From Candidatus Saccharimonadota bacterium (lineage in GTDB: Bacteria > Patescibacteriota > Saccharimonadia > Saccharimonadales > UBA4665), in assembly GCA_027450065.1 (NCBI GenBank), contig DAIDKK010000005.1, positions 1 through 37,502 of the forward strand: 37,502 nt of DNA, in the 5' to 3' direction. The notes under the pieces were generated by a model, which saw only the letters and a list, made by a program, of their open reading frames with translations, ran no database searches and had not been told where the DNA came from. Made by a program: the position numbers and the translations under genes. Below are positions 1-7,944 of the stretch, one piece after another. How positions within the stretch are numbered: position 1 is the first letter of the stretch; each line of letters opens with the position of its first letter.

Positions 1-1723
1 AAGGCACACCCGGTAATGGCATGTCGAGCGTTTGATCGGTTGGCGAACTACCCGGTATTCCACCGTCAAGGAGCTGTGGCTGGTCAGTGCCGAAGCCTGG
101 AGCGGGCTGATAGGTAGGCTGCAGTAACAGCGGATCAGTGTGAAGTTCCGGACCAAGTGGTTGCGCATTTAGGGCAACAATCGGATCAGGTGGGGCAGTT
201 GATGCACTTGCGTTGTAGGCCTGTTCGACTGCATTCCGGGCATCGTCAAGTGTACTCGTCGGTGTTTGGGCATTGACATGTGGACTATCCACCGCTTGCT
301 CGATTTCACTCAGGGTTTCGTGAGCCGTATCTATGGTGTCTTGGGCAGGTATAGTTGGCTCCGAGAGAACCAAGGGAGTTGGTGGCACTAGTGGCTGCGG
401 CTCGGGCATGAGTGCAACAGGCTCGGGCGAGGGAGCTGCTTCGTTGTTATGGCTCAATATTGGCATGCTAGCCGAGGGTAACGTTAGCTCATCCGTTGAA
501 GCATCGAGGCCTTCTTCTTCGATATTGGCCGAGAGTACGCTATCGCGAGCCGGCGGTTCAGTCATGCGTTCACGGCCTGACTGCTCTTCGGGCCCTTCAA
601 GCAAACCCGAGCCACCAGATGCATGCACATGACCAATTTGAGGTAACTCGTCAGTTTGTCCAGTGCTAATTCTGCCATCTTCATCGACGTGTATTTGCGG
701 CGTTAGAAGCTCATTCGGGCCCGGCTCTTCGGAAACAACCTTCTCCGGTTCATCTGGAGCCGGCACCGCGCTGGGTGGCACATCCGAAACAGGAACAGCT
801 GCATCCTCATGCTCAATTTCAAGCATGCCAGGTTCCTTTTCTGGTTGCGGTTCTTCCGGGGAGACGCTCCCCTCACGTGCAACGGTTGCTTGCATTTGTG
901 GAGTTTCGAGTTCAGTGGCAATGAGCTGCTGATTGGCACCCGCCGCCATAAGTACTGAGCTAATGCTCATAGTTTTTGGTGTAGTACGATCGTTGCTAAA
1001 ACGATTCGTCGTCGCCACGATGCCCGTCAATAACGCAGTAGCAATCTGGGAATCAATAAGTTCTTGGCCCATACCTTCCACAAGTTCGGCGACCATTTCC
1101 GATAAACTACTGGCTTTCGCATCAGAAATATTCAACGTACCTAATTCTTGCGTACCGCCGAGGCTCAAACTGGCAACCGTCGCATCATGCAGAATACGAC
1201 CATGGGCCTGAATGGCATCATCCAGATCCTGTTGCTCTGGTACGCCAAGCGCGACTACCACATCGACATTGAAATCACCTTGGCTAAAATCGAGATCCTT
1301 CTCGGAAATGGACGTACGGTACGGTGTAATAAAAATACGGACAACTTGATCTTCGACTTTATAACGAAGCTTGTCGGCCTTTGACTTATCGAGCGCGATA
1401 ATAAAATCACGTAAACTATCAGTACTTTTCTCAAGCGTTTCTTCGGGCTTTAAAAACTCAATGGTATCTGGCACTTGACCGCTAAAGACAGCCGTCGCAT
1501 GCTTGTCGAGCTTGTTGAGCGCTAGCGTAAACCCAATTGCGGCAGCGAGTTGATCGACTGACGGATTTTTGCTGACCGTAACAAGTACGTTCTGCGATTC
1601 TTTAAGCTTAGCAATAAGCTGATTTTGTTGGTCTTGCATGCTATTTGTTTTATTTATGATATCTGTTTGTATGCTAGCATAAGCGCTACATATTTGTCGA
1701 GAGGCATTTTGCTCATTTGTCAT
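1..1723 (-). CDS. Degenerate DHH/NrnA-like protein with long acidic disordered tail (3' end outside window)
   Basis: The frame is open from the ATG at 1723 to the left edge (574 codons, no stop), so the C terminus is missing. Residues about 45-270 follow the order of DHH-family phosphoesterases (NrnA/RecJ N-domain): KNPSVDQLAAAIGF at 52-65, DVVVALG at 154-160, TALLTGIVATTN at 229-240, then a TTPKTMSI stretch. The catalytic residues appear lost: one Asp of the first motif is Ser, the second motif Asp is Gly, no DHH triplet is visible, and the Asp of the fourth motif is absent. From about 274 onward the chain is rich in Glu, Asp, Pro, Ser and Thr and looks disordered. A strong Shine-Dalgarno (AAAGGAGGGGAG) precedes the ATG. 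It is divergent from rpsT. Family assignment is inference from motif order; a catalytic role looks unlikely, a scaffold or binding role possible. Confidence 0.7.
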   Translation of the reverse strand, partial: MTNEQNASRQICSAYASIQTDIINKTNSMQDQQNQLIAKLKESQNVLVTVSKNPSVDQLAAAIGFTLALNKLDKHATAVFSGQVPDTIEFLKPEETLEKSTDSLRDFIIALDKSKADKLRYKVEDQVVRIFITPYRTSISEKDLDFSQGDFNVDVVVALGVPEQQDLDDAIQAHGRILHDATVASLSLGGTQELGTLNISDAKASSLSEMVAELVEGMGQELIDSQIATALLTGIVATTNRFSNDRTTPKTMSISSVLMAAGANQQLIATELETPQMQATVAREGSVSPEEPQPEKEPGMLEIEHEDAAVPVSDVPPSAVPAPDEPEKVVSEEPGPNELLTPQIHVDEDGRISTGQTDELPQIGHVHASGGSGLLEGPEEQSGRERMTEPPARDSVLSANIEEEGLDASTDELTLPSASMPILSHNNEAAPSPEPVALMPEPQPLVPPTPLVLSEPTIPAQDTIDTAHETLSEIEQAVDSPHVNAQTPTSTLDDARNAVEQAYNASASTAPPDPIVALNAQPLGPELHTDPLLLQPTYQPAPGFGTDQPQLLDGGIPGSSPTDQTLDMPLPGVP

Positions 1724-1816
1724 ATTTCTGGTCTCCCCTCCTTTACAACAGGGAGACTTTTGCGCTATAGTTACACCCAAGCAAAATTAAGCTCATAACG
1801 GTAGATAAGGAACAAA

Positions 1817-2221
1817 ATGCCAATTATTAAGTCAGCAAAAAAACGCGTAAAGGTTGCCGGTAAAGCAGCTGTCCGTAACAGCAAAACAAAGCGTAGCCTA
1901 AAGGCTGCCGTCAAAGCTTTCGGCAAGGCTCTCACTGCAACCGACAAGAAGAAAGCTGTCCAGGCTCTCGACAAGGTTCAGAGTGAACTCGATAAGGCTG
2001 GCAAAAAAGGAGTCATGCACAAGAACAAAGTAGCCCGCAAAAAGGCTCAAGCCGCCCGCTCTGCGAAGCAAGCTGCTGGCATAACCAAGCCCGCTGGCGT
2101 CAAATCAGCGACCGTAAAGCCAAAAGCCACAGTCAAAAAACCAGCCGCCGTCAAAAAGGCTCCGGTTAAGAAGCCTGTAGCCAAGAAGGCACCTGTCAAG
2201 AAACCTACCGCTAAAAAATAA
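1817..2221 (+). CDS. rpsT: 30S ribosomal protein S20 with lysine-rich C-terminal extension
   Basis: S20 binds 16S rRNA early in small-subunit assembly. Residues 1 to about 88 match the three-helix S20 core: MPIIKSAKKRVK start, KAAVRNSKTKRSLKAAVKAF, KKGVMHKNKVARKKAQ. Family members are usually 85-90 residues; this one is 134. The extra 45 residues are almost only Lys, Ala, Pro, Val and Thr in repeats of the KKAPVKKP type, like a histone H1 tail, and probably contact RNA or DNA nonspecifically. An AAGGA Shine-Dalgarno lies seven bases before the ATG. Transcription ends at the hairpin at 2239-2275, shared with holA on the other strand. Function of the core is certain; the role of the tail is unknown. 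Confidence 0.95.
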   Translation: MPIIKSAKKRVKVAGKAAVRNSKTKRSLKAAVKAFGKALTATDKKKAVQALDKVQSELDKAGKKGVMHKNKVARKKAQAARSAKQAAGITKPAGVKSATVKPKATVKKPAAVKKAPVKKPVAKKAPVKKPTAKK

Positions 2222-2238
2222 ATATCCTTTTGGTATAA

Positions 2239-2275
2239 AACCGCCCGGGCAGTGAATGTACGGGCGGTTATTTTT
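2239..2275. terminator. Bidirectional intrinsic terminator between rpsT and holA
   Basis: A perfect 9-bp stem (AACCGCCCG at 2239-2247 with CGGGCGGTT at 2261-2269) is followed by ATTTTT on the plus strand and by TTTTAT on the minus strand. It serves the converging rpsT and holA transcripts. Confidence 0.9.
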
Positions 2276-3194
2276 ATAGCGCAAGTTGGAGTAAGTAGTA
2301 CCGGACAACTTCATCGGCCACGATGCCCTCGGACTTGGTCCGGACATCGTATTCGGTAAGTTGTGCCACTAACTCTTTGAGCCGTTTCATTGTGATACCA
2401 CGAACCAGATTCTGGCTTTTTCGGATAACAAAAGGCTTCAGTCTAGTAGCATGTGCAATCTCATCAATACCTCTTGTCTGAGCACTTTTCACAAGCGCTA
2501 ACGCATGGAGCTGCCAGGCTAGCATGGCGATAATCTGCTGCGGTTCAACCTTCAGGGCGCGTTGCTCTTCATAAAGCTCAAGGGTACGTTTAGCGTTGCC
2601 AGCAAATGCCGCTTCTAGCAGATCAAAGATGGTGCTCTGGGGAGTCTTTTCGGTCAGAAGTTCAATAGATTGTGTAGTTATAGCCGAGCTGTAGCTGAGT
2701 AGCTTATCGAGTTCGTGACGCAAACCAAGCTGACTCAGCCCTGTCCGCTCAATAAGTAACCGGGCAACCGTAGGGCTCATTGTGCCACCCTGCTCTTTTA
2801 CGTAGTCTTGCACGTAATGCACGAGGTTCTCCACGTCGAGAATTGGGAAGTCATGAAACTCCGTTTGCTCTTTCAGCTGCTTGCAGTACGTCAACCGTCG
2901 ATCGAGTTTCGGCTCCACAAGTACCACGCTCGTTGTATCAGCAACATGCCGCGCAAACTCTCCAAAGTTTTCCGTAAAGTCTTTATTTAAGCTCGGTGCA
3001 CGAAGTACTACAAGCTTGCGAGGTGTCAGAAACGATACACTTTCTACTGCGGCGACCATACGTTCATAGGTTGCTTCTTCACCATCAAGTCGCTCTACCG
3101 ACATGTCGTCGTGCTGTGTTACAAAGTCAGCAACTCGCTCCGCCAGGTCAGTCCCACGCGTTGCATCATTCTCTCCGGCCAGGGTCACAATCAT
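2274..3194 (-). CDS. holA: DNA polymerase III delta subunit (clamp loader)
   Basis: The delta subunit opens the sliding clamp within the clamp-loader complex. The 306-residue product begins MIVTLAGENDATR and carries the HolA pattern: RLDGEEATYERMVAAVESVSFLTPRKLVVLRAP near the N terminus, a middle lid region (PTVARLLIERTG..LRHELDKLL) and the C-terminal collar (FDLLEAAFAGNAKRTLELYEEQR, then QIIAMLAWQLHAL). A longer GTG start at 3215 is open, but a TATACT -10 hexamer lies nine bases before the ATG at 3194, so translation from 3194 on a leaderless transcript fits better. No Shine-Dalgarno is visible. It ends at the terminator shared with rpsT. The rpsT-holA neighbourhood is common in bacteria. 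Confidence 0.92.
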   Translation of the reverse strand: MIVTLAGENDATRGTDLAERVADFVTQHDDMSVERLDGEEATYERMVAAVESVSFLTPRKLVVLRAPSLNKDFTENFGEFARHVADTTSVVLVEPKLDRRLTYCKQLKEQTEFHDFPILDVENLVHYVQDYVKEQGGTMSPTVARLLIERTGLSQLGLRHELDKLLSYSSAITTQSIELLTEKTPQSTIFDLLEAAFAGNAKRTLELYEEQRALKVEPQQIIAMLAWQLHALALVKSAQTRGIDEIAHATRLKPFVIRKSQNLVRGITMKRLKELVAQLTEYDVRTKSEGIVADEVVRYYLLQLAL

Positions 3195-3203
3195 AGTACG
3201 TAC

Positions 3204-3209
3204 AGTATA
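3204..3209 (-). promoter_or_regulatory. holA -10 hexamer (predicted leaderless)
   Basis: TATACT on the minus strand, nine bases before the holA ATG. This places the expected transcription start at or within a few bases of the start codon. Confidence 0.6.
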
Positions 3210-3369
3210 GCGCACGGTAATGATAGGCGACCATAAAACACTCAGAGCGAGTCAGCTGGGCTCCTAAAGACACAAACAGAGGGTACCTGAACTTATTCCT
3301 GTTAAATTGTTTACGGTACTAAAGCTTTGTGATATTCGTCACGGCGTTTTATGGCAATACGTGAAAGAC

Positions 3370-3375
3370 TATATT
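3370..3375 (+). promoter_or_regulatory. -10 hexamer of trehalose synthase gene
   Basis: TATATT ends eight bases before the ATG at 3384. A weak TTTTAT -35 lies 17 bases upstream. No Shine-Dalgarno is present. Confidence 0.5.
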
Positions 3376-3383
3376 GTAGAAAA

Positions 3384-5561
3384 ATGTCTGATGTCGTTAT
3401 TGTATCGAATCGGCTGCCGATCAGTGTGAGTAAGGTTGATGGTAAGCTTGAATTCTCCAGTAGCATTGGGGGCTTAGCTACTGGACTCGCATCCGTCACT
3501 ACCGCTGGGAATAGTATGTGGATAGGCTGGCCCGGTATCGCCGACGAAGATCTTACGCAACAAGATAAGAAGCTTATCCGTGAGCGTCTTTTGAAAGATA
3601 ACTGTTACCCTGTCTTTTTACGTAAAAAGCTAGTCGAAGATTACTACAATGAGTATAGTAATCGCATTTTGTGGCCACTATTCCATGAGCTCGCGGTGAC
3701 AATTAAACCCACCAAACGCATCTGGGATGCCTACCGAAAAGCGAATCAGCTATTTGCAGAAGAAGTGATTCGGCTGGCTTCACCAAGTAGCACCATTTGG
3801 GTTCACGACTACCAATTGCTGTTGGTGCCTGAGTTACTACGGAATGCCTGGCCAACCAGCAAGATTGGCTTTTTCTTGCACATCCCCTTCCCTGCACCCG
3901 AAGTCATGAAACACCTTCCGCACGCGATACATCTCACGTTTGGTCTGCTCGGTGCAGACTTACTCGGCTTTCATACGAAGGGCTACAGCAATAACTTCCT
4001 AGCTTATTGCAAGGAATCAAACATCGGCACCGTGATGGAGCGCAAGGTAGCCCTCGTTAAACGACTAGTCCGTGTCGCTGAGTTTCCCATCGGTATCGAC
4101 TACGCTAAATTTGCGCACGCGACAAAGCGTCGACGCGTCCAGCTAGAAGTTGCTCGTTTGCGGTGGAAGTATCGCGGCAAAAAAGTCATCGTTGCCTTCG
4201 ATCGCTTGGACCCAACCAAAGGCTTTCTAGAACGGCTTCGAGCATATCGAACACTACTCCGTGAACACCCTGAATTGCACAAAAAGATTCTACTCGTTAT
4301 GGTTGCCAACCCCAGCCGAACGAGTGTTCCAGAGTATATGCATCTAAAAGAATCCGTCGAAAAAATGGTTACTGAAATAAATGCAAAATTTGCCACAGGT
4401 AACTGGAAACCCATTGAGTACCAATACACGACGATGGGTTACGAGAAAATTGCAGCTCTCTTTAGCCGCGCAGATGTTGGTTTTATCGTGCCAATTCGCG
4501 ATGGTATGAATCTTGTCACCAAAGAGTACATTGCCTCACAGCAGCGGGCTCCAGGTGTGCTCGTTTTGAGCGAGACGGCGGGCTCCGCTGAAGAACTTAA
4601 GATGGCAGTTATGGTAAATCCGCAGAAGCAACGCAGCATTGTCGATGGACTATACAAGGCTCTTATGATGAAGCCGCATGAACTCAGGCGTCGCCTGGTT
4701 GGTATGCAAAAGCACCTGGCACGCTTTACGGCCGATAAATGGGCACAGAGTTTTCTCAATACTCTCCAAAAAACATACGCTGCACCTACCATCCGTCGTA
4801 CCCTCACACTCAATGCAAAACGCGAGAAAACAATGCTACAAGCCTACGATAAAGCTACGCATCGACTACTTTTACTCGATTATGATGGTGTTCTGCAAAG
4901 TTTTCGAAAGCACCCATCACAAGCTTCACCCGATAAGCGCGTGATGCGTTTACTCGGTAAGCTCTCCGAAGACACACGAAATACGATAGTTATTATTAGT
5001 GGGCGCGACCGTATTGATTTAGCCGAGTGGTTTGGCAAACTTCCGATTGCATTAGCCGCCGAACACGGTGCACTGTTTCGACGCAGGGGCGGTAAACATT
5101 GGCATGTCACCAGTAGCGCCAACCCGAGCTGGAAACAGGATGTCTTTACGCTTTTTGCGCAGTATACCGCAGACACCCCAGGCTCTTTCATAGAGCAAAA
5201 AGAATGGGCTATCGCATGGCACTATCGCAATGCCAGTAACTATTACAGTCAAAAGAGCCTCGTCAACATCAGACGTCTCCTGCGACCTATCCTCAGTCAG
5301 TATGGACTTGTATTAAAAGATGGGCATAAAGTGATAGAGGTAGTTCCGCAAGACGTTAATAAGGCACGAATTGCCCAAGAGTGGTTAATCCATGATCACG
5401 ATTTTGTGCTTGCCATAGGTGATGACACGACTGACGAAGACATGTTCACAGCCATCCCCCCCAACAGCGGCTACAGTATTAAGGTAGGCCCGGGCCGCAC
5501 GGCTGCCACCTACCGTTTACCTAATGTGGCATCAGTCCATCGCCTGCTCAGTAAGCTATAA
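3384..5561 (+). CDS. Bifunctional trehalose-6-phosphate synthase/phosphatase
   Basis: The 725-residue protein makes trehalose in two steps: a GT20 domain (OtsA) joins UDP-glucose and glucose-6-phosphate, and a HAD-IIB domain (OtsB) removes the phosphate. GT20 marks include VVIVSNRLPISVS at the N terminus, GGLATGLASV, WVHDYQLLLVPELLR, GFFLHIPFPAPEV and DGMNLVTKEYIASQ (about residues 1-470). The phosphatase follows from about 490 with LLLDYDGVL as motif I and IGDDTTDEDMF near the end. I chose ATG 3384 rather than the open ATG 3351 because a TATATT hexamer lies eight bases upstream and the family begins at VVIVSNRLP. It converges on mutM, overlapping by six bases. Trehalose here would act as an osmolyte or stress protectant. 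Confidence 0.93.
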   Translation: MSDVVIVSNRLPISVSKVDGKLEFSSSIGGLATGLASVTTAGNSMWIGWPGIADEDLTQQDKKLIRERLLKDNCYPVFLRKKLVEDYYNEYSNRILWPLFHELAVTIKPTKRIWDAYRKANQLFAEEVIRLASPSSTIWVHDYQLLLVPELLRNAWPTSKIGFFLHIPFPAPEVMKHLPHAIHLTFGLLGADLLGFHTKGYSNNFLAYCKESNIGTVMERKVALVKRLVRVAEFPIGIDYAKFAHATKRRRVQLEVARLRWKYRGKKVIVAFDRLDPTKGFLERLRAYRTLLREHPELHKKILLVMVANPSRTSVPEYMHLKESVEKMVTEINAKFATGNWKPIEYQYTTMGYEKIAALFSRADVGFIVPIRDGMNLVTKEYIASQQRAPGVLVLSETAGSAEELKMAVMVNPQKQRSIVDGLYKALMMKPHELRRRLVGMQKHLARFTADKWAQSFLNTLQKTYAAPTIRRTLTLNAKREKTMLQAYDKATHRLLLLDYDGVLQSFRKHPSQASPDKRVMRLLGKLSEDTRNTIVIISGRDRIDLAEWFGKLPIALAAEHGALFRRRGGKHWHVTSSANPSWKQDVFTLFAQYTADTPGSFIEQKEWAIAWHYRNASNYYSQKSLVNIRRLLRPILSQYGLVLKDGHKVIEVVPQDVNKARIAQEWLIHDHDFVLAIGDDTTDEDMFTAIPPNSGYSIKVGPGRTAATYRLPNVASVHRLLSKL

Positions 5562-6440
5562 GGCCTTCAGCTGCTGCCCTGGCTGGCAGACTGGACAGGT
5601 ATGAGTTCCGCGGCCCGCTACGCGAGTTTTAATGATAGTTGAGCCACAACGGGGACATGCTTGCCCCTCTCGCCGGAATACCCGTGCGAAGTCTATATAG
5701 CTACCCCGTTTACCTTCAGCATTCACGTAGTTCCTATCTGTCGAACCACCCTTCTCGATGGATAATCGCAGCACAAATTGTAATTCCGCAAATAGTAACT
5801 CGAGCTGGGTACTGGATAGATTTTTGACGAGGCATGTCGGATGAATTTTGGCACCCCACAACGCTTCGTCAGCGTAAATATTCCCGACCCCCGCTACGAC
5901 GGTCTGATCGAGCAAAGCCGCCTTAAGCGAAGTATTCTTACGGCGCTGGAACCGCTCAGCAAAGGCCGAAGCCGTGAAATTATCATCAAGCGGCTCCGGC
6001 CCAACCCGCCGCATAAAATCAATGTTTGGCACTTCCAACGTGGGGTAGAGTTTCATCCAGCCAAACTTACGCTGGTCGTTAAAATACAGATGGCTTCCAT
6101 CGACAAACTCGATTATCACCCGCGTGCTTTTATCCGGTAGCTCGCCAACAAGACTATCAGTTGGGTGTCCCGCCCCAAAACTTTGCTCACCCCGGTACAC
6201 CAGCTGCCCCGTCATCTTCAGATGGGTTACAAGTGTGTGACCCGAAGAAAGGTCAATCAGCAGCACCTTCGCTCGACGACGCACATCGCTCACCTGTGCA
6301 CCGACAAGAAACTGCGACACCTCAGCTGACGCATTCGGAAAGCTCTTCGGCGTATCAGATGACACATGTGCAATGGTGCGGCCAACAATCAGGCGCTCAA
6401 GACCGGTGCGAACTGTTTCAACCTCTGGGAGTTCTGGCAT
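5556..6440 (-). CDS. mutM: Formamidopyrimidine-DNA glycosylase
   Basis: MutM (Fpg) excises 8-oxoguanine and ring-opened purines from DNA and cleaves the abasic site. The product is 294 residues. The N terminus MPELPEVETVR supplies the catalytic Pro after Met removal and the essential Glu3; KMTGQL, NDQRKFGWM and the helix-two-turn-helix (LLDQTVVAGVGNIYADEALW) follow. The C-terminal zinc finger is complete (CPRCG...THTCPVCQ). The start is unambiguous because the N-terminal Pro is catalytic. The -10 region (TATAGT, about 6471-6476) overlaps the divergent promoter of the 6484 gene, leaving a leader of some 25 bases that contains GAGGTAAGAG. The 3' end overlaps the trehalose gene by six bases. Confidence 0.96.
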   Translation of the reverse strand: MPELPEVETVRTGLERLIVGRTIAHVSSDTPKSFPNASAEVSQFLVGAQVSDVRRRAKVLLIDLSSGHTLVTHLKMTGQLVYRGEQSFGAGHPTDSLVGELPDKSTRVIIEFVDGSHLYFNDQRKFGWMKLYPTLEVPNIDFMRRVGPEPLDDNFTASAFAERFQRRKNTSLKAALLDQTVVAGVGNIYADEALWGAKIHPTCLVKNLSSTQLELLFAELQFVLRLSIEKGGSTDRNYVNAEGKRGSYIDFARVFRREGQACPRCGSTIIKTRVAGRGTHTCPVCQPGQQLKAL

Positions 6441-6467
6441 TCTCTTAACTCTTACCTCTTAACGCTT

Positions 6468-6473
6468 TATACT
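6468..6473 (+). promoter_or_regulatory. -10 hexamer of the 6484 gene, overlapping the mutM promoter
   Basis: TATACT ends ten bases before the ATG at 6484. The same AT-rich stretch reads TATAGT toward mutM, so the two divergent promoters overlap and could compete for polymerase. Confidence 0.55.
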
Positions 6474-6483
6474 ATACATTCTA

Positions 6484-6720
6484 ATGGATAATTTATCAGA
6501 CATACTAAGCCATCGAGACTTTGATACGCCGCCCGAAGTGACCGCCATAAAAGATTATGCCCGGCGCCATTACGACAGTGACGTGCAAGTGACGCTCCAG
6601 CTCCGCAGTATCATCATCAAGGCTCGGAGCGCTGCCCTCATTACGACCCTCCGACTCAATGCCCCTGCCATCCAGAAGGCTGCCGACACAGACAAACGAC
6701 TCGTTTTCAGAATTGGCTAG
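6484..6720 (+). CDS. Small DUF721/DciA-like protein (tentative)
   Basis: A 78-residue protein that begins MDNLSDILSHRDFDTPPE. Its C-terminal half (VQVTLQLRSIIIKARSAALITTLRLNAPAIQ, ending RLVFRIG) has the strand-strand-helix-strand pattern of DUF721/DciA proteins, in which a short beta sheet ends in an IRFRVG-like strand. DciA is the ancestral loader of replicative helicase DnaB. The family call is weak and made by eye. The gene has its own -10 hexamer just upstream, sits divergently from mutM and ends ten bases from the converging HAD gene, so a real gene is likely. Confidence 0.6.
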   Translation: MDNLSDILSHRDFDTPPEVTAIKDYARRHYDSDVQVTLQLRSIIIKARSAALITTLRLNAPAIQKAADTDKRLVFRIG

Positions 6721-6729
6721 CACTAGTTT

Positions 6730-7314
6730 TCACGAGTTTTCACGGAGCAAAAGTGCCTCTAGCTCCCGGCGAAACTGCACAAAATCTGTATACACAATGG
6801 TATGCATGCCAACAGAGGTAGAACCCATGCAAAATACCTCACGATCGTCAGTAAAAACACATTCCTCGTTCCGTACACCAAGCCGTTTAGCGGCAATTTC
6901 GTACGCTTCTGGTTCTGGTTTGGCGTAGCCAATATCGCCGGAGGCAATAATTTCGTCAAAGTACTGTTTGAGCTCATTATTTGGAAACCGCTTCGCGAGG
7001 CTGCTCCCTGCGATATTACTGAGCAAAGCAGTCTTATAGGTCTTGTGAATATCCTGTATATACTGCAGCAGCCTTTCATCGCGTACCTCACTGCCGGCTA
7101 CACGTGCTCGTAGGGCATCGACCGAAATACCAAGTAACTTGGCTATCCGCTCATTTGATTCGGTGGGCTGGATGAAGCCATGATTATTAGCAGAGATAAT
7201 ATCGGTAATTTCGCGCGCTGTATCGGGATTGTCTTGTTGTACTTCAGCGCGCAGTAACTGCATGGCATCGGTCAGAATTACTCCAAAACAATCAAATATA
7301 ATCGCACGTATCAT
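6730..7314 (-). CDS. HAD-superfamily hydrolase, atypical motif I (first of tandem pair)
   Basis: A 194-residue HAD protein. Motif I reads FDCFGVI, with Phe in place of the usual second Asp, as in the YihX/haloacid-dehalogenase branch. Motif II is LLSNIAGS, the motif III lysine is in GYAKPEPEAYEIA, and motif IV is VFTDDRE. The helical cap inserted after motif I is short. The start overlaps the stop of the upstream HAD gene by four bases (ATGA), so translation is probably coupled. The two proteins are clear paralogues. The substrate cannot be told; sugar phosphate phosphatase activity is the commonest for this branch. Confidence 0.88.
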   Translation of the reverse strand: MIRAIIFDCFGVILTDAMQLLRAEVQQDNPDTAREITDIISANNHGFIQPTESNERIAKLLGISVDALRARVAGSEVRDERLLQYIQDIHKTYKTALLSNIAGSSLAKRFPNNELKQYFDEIIASGDIGYAKPEPEAYEIAAKRLGVRNEECVFTDDREVFCMGSTSVGMHTIVYTDFVQFRRELEALLLRENS

Positions 7315-7886
7315 GCTGTCAGTACCTCGCCAATTGCTTGTTTAACCTGGCTGGCAGACTGGTACAAAATTGTCTGAAAGCCCAGCCTACGGGCGGCGTC
7401 GAGGTGTCTGACTTGATCATCGACGAATATGCATTCTGCCGGTAACACGCCCAGCCGTTCGCACATCAACATAAACATACGAGGGTCCGGCTTGGTCATG
7501 CCAACATGAAATGAACTGACCGCCGTATCAAATAGCGCGAACTGCTCTGTACGAAAGACATCACCAAAAATATCTCGGCTTGCGTTGCTCAGCAGCCCAA
7601 TTTTGTACCGTGGCTTTAAAGCGGCGGCGATATAGTGCAGCAGTTCCTCGTTGGGCACAGTGTGCTCAAACTGGTAGCGAATCGTTTGTGCTGATTCACC
7701 TGTTGCTTGTGCGACCGCCACTACAAGTTCTTCTTCGGAGGCTTTGCCCGCATCTACCCGTTGGCCGAGTGCCCGTAGGTGCTCCCATGATTCCGGGTTA
7801 TCGGTAAAGTGGAGGCGCTTGAACGCCTGCCAACCGTTAAGCCCCAGTACGCCGTACAAATCAAATACAACTGCTTTTATCTGCAT
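7311..7886 (-). CDS. HAD-superfamily hydrolase (second of tandem pair, upstream gene)
   Basis: A 191-residue HAD protein with motif I FDLYGVL, motif II LLSNASRD, motif III GMTKPDPRMFMLM and motif IV IFVDDQVRHLDAA. Tyr stands where many HAD phosphatases have the second Asp, which resembles 2-haloacid dehalogenases (FDxYGT) and YihX-like enzymes. A TACAAT -10 hexamer lies six bases before the ATG, so the bicistronic mRNA is probably leaderless. The downstream paralogue overlaps by four bases. The pair likely arose by duplication; substrates are unknown. Confidence 0.88.
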   Translation of the reverse strand: MQIKAVVFDLYGVLGLNGWQAFKRLHFTDNPESWEHLRALGQRVDAGKASEEELVVAVAQATGESAQTIRYQFEHTVPNEELLHYIAAALKPRYKIGLLSNASRDIFGDVFRTEQFALFDTAVSSFHVGMTKPDPRMFMLMCERLGVLPAECIFVDDQVRHLDAARRLGFQTILYQSASQVKQAIGEVLTA

Positions 7887-7892
7887 GCAGCC

Positions 7893-7898
7893 ATTGTA
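7893..7898 (-). promoter_or_regulatory. -10 hexamer of the HAD pair
   Basis: TACAAT on the minus strand ends six bases before the ATG at 7886. No Shine-Dalgarno is present. Confidence 0.5.
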
Positions 7899-7944
7899 CC
7901 TTATTTATGGGCGGTGACGGGCTTAGGATAGTCAGAGCTCAGAG

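Noticed and set aside
333-1384. Several plus-strand frames of 78-99 codons
   Set aside because: They are mirror frames of the long minus-strand gene that runs off the left edge; Ser/Gly-rich translations are typical of such shadows.
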